Shown here piece after piece: positions 56,828 through 64,000 of a stretch of 64,000 nt of DNA. Source of the DNA: Bugula neritina. Taxonomy: Eukaryota > Bryozoa > Gymnolaemata > Cheilostomatida > Bugulidae. The DNA lies in assembly GCA_964035545.1 (NCBI GenBank), contig OZ037765.1, positions 7,762,698 to 7,826,697 on the forward strand. Reading direction: 5' to 3'. The notes under the pieces were generated by a model. That model saw only the letters and a program-made list of their open reading frames with translations, did no database searches and was not told where the DNA came from. Made by a program: the position numbers and the translations under genes. How positions within the stretch are numbered: the stretch's first letter is position 1; each line of letters starts with the position of its first letter.

Positions 56828-59800
56828 CTAGCGCTTTGCAAATCTTGGTGATTTGGCCAGTGTGAGAGGTTTTTCACTTCGTTTAATTTCCAGGGGTTTG
56901 TAATGTTTTATCGGTTCTGGTTTTATAACAGTTTCTTTTCTTAACTGCCTCAATTCTTTCAATGCTCTTAACTCTTCTTGTTTTTTCATTTTAGCCTCAA
57001 TGGCGGCCATTTTTTTATCAGTTTCTTCTTTTTCCAGAGCATATTGTTTTCGTTCTTCAGCTCTTTTAGTAGAGCTAAGTTGAATATTTAGTGGTTCTAT
57101 AATAAAAACAACATGTCGAAATATAATGTGAATGATAACCAACCTAACAAAACAATTATCAATTATTGAGCCTGGTTGCTAGACACTTCAGCAATAAAAC
57201 ATACCTGTGCACTTTGGCGCTTCCTTTTTGATGGCGAATGGTGGTTTGTTTAGAATATCTGCAGGCTTAGCTTTGACAATGGTAGCTTCTAACATATTTT
57301 CCTCTTCTTTTTTTAACTATAATCAAACAATTGTGAATGTATAAAAATGCAACTGATGAGCAGCATTGCAAGTTCTATCTTCAATATCATACAAGCGAGT
57401 TTAAAGGGTATATCAACTAACCTGCTGTTTGAATCGTTGCTGTTGTTGCTCACCCCGTTCATCTATTCGAAGTTGAAATGGTTCAACCTGTGTTACTGGC
57501 TGCACTTTCCGTTGTGGCAGGGGTGCCGGAGATGGAGGAAGAGGATTTGCTTTAAATTCCCGTAACTGCAAGCAATTGCAAAACAACAATTATTAAAAAG
57601 ACATGACTACAGCTATTTTTATTTAGTATACAATTATATACCTAGATTGGCAAGTCTACAGAAATTACAGGGGCAAATACCTTGCGCTCCTCTTCTTCAA
57701 CACGTCGTAAAAGCTCTGCGCGCCTTCTCAATCTCAGTTCCTCCTTACTTTCGAAAGTAAAAGGATCAGCGGCTGTAGATTTGTGTTGCAAGACAGGTTT
57801 GAACACTGCTTTAGGTTTGGGAGCTGGTTGAGCCTTTATGATAGCCTGAAAGTGTTGTTTTAGACGTATACTAAACAGAAATAATCTGACTTAAAGTATT
57901 GGCTCATCGTAAGTTCAGCGAATGCCTGACAAAGAGGTTACTACCTTCTTTGGGGACTCTTCGGCTTGGAGTCTGCTGGCATGTCTGGTAACCCTCTGGT
58001 CTGTGGCAAATTGAACTGGTAGAGGTTGAGTCACCTTCGCAGGTTCCCTGCTTTTGGTACCAGTTGCAGTCCCTTCCAGAACTTTCCTATCTAGAGGAGC
58101 TGCCTTGAACTGCTGCCTATTAACACGAATGTGATAAAAATATTTATCTAAAGTAAAAAGATTGTAAAACATGCTTTCAAAAGAATTAGGATATAGCTCA
58201 AACACATTTTAAGAAATTTGACAATAGATAGTCTATGCAAAAATACAATACAATGTAACATACCATCTATTAAACTACATTATGATACATATGTATAAAT
58301 ACTCTTGCAATTACATAACCTGACTAGCAGCTTATTTCTGTCATATAATCGTTTACCATTATATACTCATATTCTTATTAGTGGTTTGTCATTCTTTCTT
58401 ATGTAAACTGTTACTCGGCCTATTATTACCACATGACCAGTTGTCATTGTATTTACTCATTCCTGTTTTACTTGTTAGCCTAGGGCCACACGGTGCGTAT
58501 TTTCGCATGCGAAAATTGAAATCACAAGTAGCAAAGGTGTCCACTGTAGCGTCAGTGATGCGTGATAAATAAAGCATTCATTTTTAAATCGCACTCGCTT
58601 TCAATAAAACGCAATTTACTGGAATGTAGCACTAAAATAAAGAAATTGGGCTCGCTGAATAACTACCAGCCAATTAGGTGACGACGACAGAGACGATTCG
58701 CACTTGCGTTGAGAATGCTGAGCGACAAGTGTGAATGTTTTCTCAACGCGTACAGTGGACACCTTTGATACTCGTAATTTCAATTTTCGCATGCGAAAAT
58801 ACGCACCGTGTGGCCTTAGGCTTAGTCAGTTGCCTGCTAGTGCTCTATTAAACCGACATATACTACACAAGCTACTTCAAATTCATATTATCACAGCGAA
58901 ACACACAACATAACACATTAGTGACACAAGAAAACAAATACATAACCACAAATTATAGCTGAACCTATACTCACTGTTTCATTTGTTTCAACTCAAGTTC
59001 AACTCTCTCCGCTTCCGACAAAACTGTAGCTGGGCGTTCACGCTTGGCAGTTTGAAACTTGGGACTAATAGGCTTGGTAATTCTAGCATATACATCACGC
59101 CGAGGAGCATCTAGCAATTACATAAAATATGCCCCAACTTGAAACTAAGTACATTTCAACAAGATTAGGAAACCTGTTAACACAAGTGTGATTTACATGT
59201 GAAACTTGAGGTATTATAAAAACTTGATAGATATCTCAATGAAATTTGTACAGTCTTATTGAGTCCTAGTAGGTGCATTGTGAGTTTAATTCATAACTAT
59301 CACATTTTAACTTATTGCATCAGTTTTCACTCTACTTGCACAATTCAACTATGAAATAATACTGTAAGGAGTGGGGGGGGGCAAGTGACTTTATTGAGCA
59401 CTGGTGACATTTCCTTGTCAGCAAAGAACATCACTGGCCACAGCTGGCCTATGTACACACAGCATTAGCAAGAAAAGAACTGAACATAACAGACAGTGTT
59501 CAGACTTTTAAGTTTTTATTGCCACCACATTTTTCCTTTTACACTACCTGGTTTATTGAGGCTTTTTTTGGAGCCATCAGCACTGTTTTTCATGACATCA
59601 TAAATTGATCTCTTAGCTTTCACCTAAGACACAAAATACTCCATTTAATGTGCAACATTAACCAAAATCTGTGAGAAAATGAAAATTCACAAGTACTATT
59701 ATGCAGTTGATGAACATCATTACATTAATCTATCTTACAAATAATCGCATTATTTAATTTCATAACTCGGGTTTAAAAACCTCAAGTTCAGGTTTCAATA

Positions 59801-62429
59801 CTTTTAAATTAAAAATAAATTTTCAAAATTGTAATAATTAAATGTCTGCAAATGTACCGTGGAAGAGCTTTGCTACAAAACATGCTGAGTAGAATTCAAT
59901 ACAGTAAATAGATTACTTATCTAGCAGTTGGGAGTTATGAAAACACTCTTTAAGACATAATTCTGATTGGACTGGTTGATTCATTTATGCATTCATTTAC
60001 AAACGATTGGCACAAAATAATTTTGAGGTTTACCTGCGAGCCTGTGTTTGTGGGAGTAACATTCCTTGCGGAGCGCTTTATTGAACCACCTGAAGAGTTT
60101 CTCAAGACTGCATCATTTATCTTCCTAAGACTTTGCATTTCTTGTTTTTCTCTTTCAATTTTTTCGAGCTCAAGCTGCTCAGAAGATTTTATTGGTGTCA
60201 CTCGATTACGAGGTCTTCTAAAAATACATTGTAGAAAGCCATATAGCCAGGCAAAGGGACCAAAGTTTTATGAAACTGTATGTTTACAGGAAGTTGTTAC
60301 CCATTTACATTTAGGTGATACTTGCCTTAAGAACGATGGTGATTGCGGTATTGTGTTCTTGGGAATTTTCGGGGGCTTAACATCAGTAGTACCGACAGCT
60401 CCTTTGCGTTTAGAGCTGGGAGACAGCCCTTGCCTCTTTAATCTAGCCGACTCAGTACACTTCATCAATCTATAAACACATGAAGCACTTATTCTATAAA
60501 ATGAAACTTTGTATTCCATAAAATGAAACTTTGTTTAAATAAAAATCATATAACCAAAGCTTTATAATTTGAATTAACTTTCGTGTTAAAACTAAACAGT
60601 GTTAAAAATATATTTAAACACTTACATTTTTGGCAACTTATAAAAACTCACGCAAGTTTATAGTCGCTATCCCTGTGAGAAACCCCTGATGGAAAGGGTT
60701 TTTGCTAGAATGGGCTAAGGGCTTGTTTAAATGAGGCACAGGAGCAATTATGATTGGATGCTCTTCCTAACATCACCAATGGCCTTTGTCGGTGTTCGAA
60801 CCCACAACTTCGTGTTCACAAAGCAAACGCTTTAACCCCTAGACCACGGCTGCTCATTTTTTGGCAAAAATATAAGTGTTGACCAGATATTTCGTTCAGC
60901 TTCAGGTTTGCAACAAAAAATGATATAAAGCTGCTTTTGAGCTCATCTTAACTTAAAGGAACAAGCTAAATTCAATAACTTGTGTACTAAAATTAGTTAC
61001 CTAGATAAAGATCCAGATAGAGCCCTTTTCCCACCAGCTAAGCTTTGTTGCGTAGAGCTTGATTGCAATGATGAAGAACTCGCTGTGCGGTGGCGGACTT
61101 TACTTCGAGTATTGGCAGCAGAATCATGAGATCTCGTTCTAGCTCGAAGAGTTTTTAATGGGGATTTCTTGCCCTTGAATGGTGTGCCCGAATGGGCAGA
61201 GACTCGGCCCAACTTCACAGCAGGTGTTGACTTCTTCGAGCTTGACGAGTTACTTTCTGTAGATTTCTTGCTCAATGATGATCTAGAGGTTGAATTATGC
61301 AGCTTAACTGGCGGTCCCTCAACTGGCGGTCCCTCAACTGGCAGCTCCATATGCTCTTCACTAGAACCTTCCTCTATCAATGTATTTTCATGGTCCTCGG
61401 CAGTCCGAAGAGCTTTGGTCACTGAGCGGGTTATTCTCCTGTTAGCCAAAGCGGGACTCTTTTGAGGTGGAGTCATATAAGCGAGGTTACTAAAAAAAAA
61501 TCATGTTTTTCAAATTAAAACAGAACTTGCAAAATTTTACACTGAGGACTAATTACGTTAACTTATGTAACTCATTTCATAAACAATAACTACTGATTTA
61601 CTCAAAAATATCTATAGGATGTAAATATAATTAAGGCTGTACTTTATCAGTATTCATAATTACTTGTTGGTAACCTAATGCAGTGAGTTATAAGCAAAAT
61701 TAACCATAAATTAACAAGACACGGCTAATAAATCAAGAAACAGGTGTAACAAGCTAGACTTTTACTAGTATATTACTGATACAACTAAAATAGAATTATA
61801 ACACAGGTTTTATCATGCACAGATCATGTTATAAATAAAGTCATTATATAATGAAATGGGTTCACAGGCAGTCTCTTCTTTCAAGGACCGCAATTCCACA
61901 CACCTCTTCAATGAAATTCTAGAGTTATTACTCATGGTAGAAGCTGTGTTGCTTATATCACGGAAAATGCCAGCGGGACTTCTAAACAAGGTTGAATCGT
62001 CAAAATTTGGCTTTTCCCCAACTGTTTTTCTCTCTAAAAAACCAATAAAACATTATAATGACAAACAGAAAATACACAAAAACTTCAAGTGTAGATTTAG
62101 TGTACTCAATATATAATATCTAACAAAACGTAACTTAATGCTTGACCGTATTTATGTAACTTTTGCAAAAAAAATTGAATTATTGTTGTATGAAATATTT
62201 GTCCAACATTTTAAAGTCAAAAGTCAGCGATAGTTGTATTCAAGTTAACTAACATAGCATTTTGGTATTGTTATCACTGTTATTACCCTAACTAATACCC
62301 ATGCTATAAAAGTACAACATTACCAAAAATAGATTCATTCACTGAGTAATCCGTTTCATTGAATTCTCTGAACATAGGAGCGTCCATCTCGTACATGGAA
62401 TCAATTTGAAAATCTTTCTCCCCTTCCAT
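56828..62429 (-). CDS. TPX2: TPX2 spindle assembly factor
   Basis: Microtubule-associated protein that activates and targets Aurora A and nucleates spindle microtubules under Ran-GTP control. Exons on minus: 62429-62324, 62033-61904, 61489-61001, 60469-60326, 60217-60034, 59623-59548, 59110-58975, 58116-57945, 57845-57681, 57565-57422, 57316-57205 and 57096-56828. All phases agree and give 708 residues (human 747). N-terminal YEMDAPMFREF resembles the Aurora A-binding motif. Residues 79-240 are Ser/Lys-rich and divergent. The C-terminal half carries TPX2 repeats: EQLELEKIEREKQEMQSLRK, KQQQFKAAPLDRKVLEG, DPFTFESKEELRLRRRAE, VEPFQLRIDERG and EPLNIQL...KRAEERKQ, ending PLEIKRSEKPLTLAKSPRF. The fourth intron uses a GC donor (TTAAG|gcaagt, 60326/60325). 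A MITE and a SINE sit in introns. Confidence 0.93.
58478..58821. mobile_element. MITE with 70-bp terminal inverted repeats (PIF/Harbinger-like)
   Basis: 344-base element in a TPX2 intron. The ends are near-identical inverted repeats of about 70 bases starting gcctagggccacacggtg on the left and gcctaaggccacacggtg on the right strand, with about four mismatches. Each arm holds the perfect 18-base palindrome ATTTTCGCATGCGAAAAT. It is flanked by the trinucleotide TTA on both sides (58475-58477, 58822-58824), the TWA target duplication expected for PIF/Harbinger. No transposase is encoded. Confidence 0.88.
60637..60854 (-). mobile_element. tRNA-derived SINE with target-site duplication
   Basis: On the minus strand the element starts AGCAGCCGTGGTCTAGGGG, with a pol III A box (TGGTCTAGGGG, 60846-60836) and B box (GGTTCGAACAC, 60802-60792) spaced as in a tRNA gene. 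About 140 unrelated bases follow, including GGAAGAGCATCC, a motif of the kind seen in several invertebrate SINE bodies. Flanking direct repeats catttttggcaa (60625-60636) and cattttttggcaa (60855-60867) are the target-site duplication. It sits in a TPX2 intron in the same orientation as the gene. Confidence 0.87.
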
Positions 62430-62854
62430 GGTAAACGTTATTTGACAAGATACAAATAAGCTTTCGGAAAGACTACCAACAAAATACAGCAGAATGTAAG
62501 CAAGACACAGTTTAATAACAGAGCTGGCTTAAAACTTCAAAATTTATTCTAATTAAATTTTGATTTAAATTTTAATTCAATTTAAATTTAACCAGTTCAA
62601 TTACTAAGCCGTATGTCAGTGTTGCATGAAGATGAAAGCGAATAGTGTTATGATTTTGCGGGTTTAATGAAATAGACAAGTAGTCTGCATGCCAATACTT
62701 GTGATTGTTAAATAAAAGTCTTTGTAAAATGTTGATTCTAATAGCCTTTATTGATGTATATAGTAGTTTCCTCTGCGAGCTCCAGTGTTAGACTCATTTG
62801 TTACAAAAAATGCTCGCCCTTATATACTGCCAGAAAAATGCCCGCCACGTAGGG

Positions 62855-62958
62855 GTCCGAAGTCGGCCGAATTCGGAGTTCCGCCGTCCGAATTCGGATG
62901 AGTCTGTCCGAAAATCAGACAGACTCCATCCGAAATCGTACCTTGGTTCCGAATTCGG
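62855..62958. repeat. cluster of CCGAATTCGG palindromes
   Basis: CCGAATTCGG occurs three times, two of them extended to TCCGAATTCGG or TCCGAATTCGGA, together with several TCCGAA half-words. The stretch is GC- and CpG-rich in an otherwise AT-rich setting. It lies about 430-530 bases upstream of the TPX2 start. Confidence 0.75.
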
Positions 62959-63484
62959 CTCACATACTTATTTATTTAATATACAAAGAAAAAGTGGCAG
63001 GGGAGAACAACTCAAATAATAACAAAACAAGTGTGTGCTTGATTTCCACTACAATAGTAATGCAGATAAGAATATTATAATAGTAATACTGTATAAATTT
63101 AGTGTGTCACAGTTACGGTGATGAATTCTGGTTCCAAAACCAAGAAAATATTTAGAAAATGAAGTTATATTTTAGTTATGCAATGAACACAGTAATTTTC
63201 TCTTATTACTTAGACTATTAAATATTTACATCGAACTATAATTGAAGTTTAAGTTGCAAGTCGAATCAAGCACTGACCAATTTAGCTAGAGATTAGAGGC
63301 ACAAACAAAATGAAAATGCTCAAGTAATGTTTAAGTAAAATATTAATAAGGTTTTGCCTTTGGTCAATTCACGCGAATTCACTGGCAGGCATTTTATCAC
63401 TTGAAAGTTGAATATATATTTATAGTTATAGGTTTATTTGAAAGATTGCATACCTACACCAAGTTTCTTGCTTGAGGCCTAACA

Positions 63485-63800
63485 GTTTAAGTTTTAGTTA
63501 CTGTTACGCTTACAGTGTTAGTAGTTACACTTACAGTAACAGTTACTGTAACTGTTAGTGTTGAGATTTACTTTTACATTAACCACAAACTCAAAGATTA
63601 CTATTACTATCATTATTAGCATTATAATAACTATTACATTTACTAACAGTGATTTACTAAAAGTAAAAGTAAATGAAGTACTAGACCTAGTACTACTAGT
63701 AGTAGAAGAAGTAGTCGTTGACAGCATTAGACTTGGTAGAACTAGATCTAAAAGTAGAAGTAAAACTGAAAGTAAAACTAAAATTAAAAGACCAAGTTCA
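63485..63800. repeat. cryptic hexamer and A-N-T repeat tract
   Basis: 63485-63560 is built of GTTACT, CTTACA and GTAACT hexamers that form many small palindromes. 63600-63800 runs through ATTACTATC, AGTAAAAGTAAATG, tagtactactagtagtag and AAAACTGAAAGTAAAACT words. About 1.05-1.4 kb upstream of TPX2. Confidence 0.7.
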
Positions 63801-64000
63801 AACTAAGAGCCGATTTCAGTAGACATTTCAACTGATTGTACTAGTCAAAGTTTTATAAAATTGGAACTAGTATAAAATTAAATAGTTAACATGTACGACA
63901 TTAAAATTAAAATTTGTAACTTGAACAAAGTGAGAATGTGAATGAAACGCCAACGAGAAAGCTGGCCTTAATAATAAATTCGAAATTTCTGCGCGTATGA

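Larger units (their letters stand above)
62430..64000. other. region upstream of TPX2
   Basis: No gene is recognised. It contains the presumed TPX2 promoter, a CpG-rich palindrome cluster (62855-62958) and a simple-sequence tract (63485-63800). The window ends without another gene. Confidence 0.5.

Noticed and set aside
60780-60850. tRNA gene on the minus strand
   Set aside because: A and B boxes are present, but the acceptor arm does not pair and the unit is embedded in a 218-base element with target duplications, so a SINE is the better call.

Overview
This window is nuclear DNA from an invertebrate animal. It is AT-rich and intron-dense, with vertebrate-like intron/exon structure: short conserved exons, GT-AG borders and a few GC-AG. 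Every protein recognised is a metazoan housekeeping or regulatory protein. I cannot place it to phylum from the sequence. The mobile DNA (CR1/L2-like LINE fragment, tRNA-derived SINE, Harbinger-like MITE, long foldback element) fits many invertebrate lineages.

Layout. Plus strand: CPEB2/3/4-class translational regulator (578-4830, 5' end outside the window), then ATP5MK/DAPIT (8707-9445). Minus strand: MAK16 (13610-9670), tail-to-tail with ATP5MK and head-to-head with PES1. Plus strand: PES1 (16416-27560), followed within about 0.5 kb by a MNK kinase (29100-31287) with a TATA promoter. After a 5.8-kb tail-to-tail spacer, all remaining genes are on the minus strand: CDP-diacylglycerol synthase (41547-37092), a LINE reverse-transcriptase fragment (43450-42563), PRMT1 (50036-45388), FDXACB1-like protein (55027-52135) and TPX2 (62429-56828). 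I rebuilt the exons by hand from conserved protein sequence and splice phase. Nearly all junctions agree in phase; two do not, and are flagged.

Functional theme. The left half is rich in translation and ribosome genes: CPEB (mRNA-specific translation), MAK16 and PES1 (60S subunit assembly, divergently arranged), MNK (eIF4E kinase). The right half carries lipid synthesis, arginine methylation, a putative RNA methyltransferase and a spindle factor. I do not claim an operon or a common pathway.

Most unusual observation. Every gene 5' region that lies in the window holds a stretch of cryptic simple sequence built from triplets of the form A-N-T (AAT, ACT, AGT) or, near one gene, T-N-A. Such triplets read the same way on both strands. 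The long 3'-3' spacer, the CPEB 3' UTR and the gene bodies beyond first introns show no comparable stretch. This link with gene starts is the main thing worth testing genome-wide.
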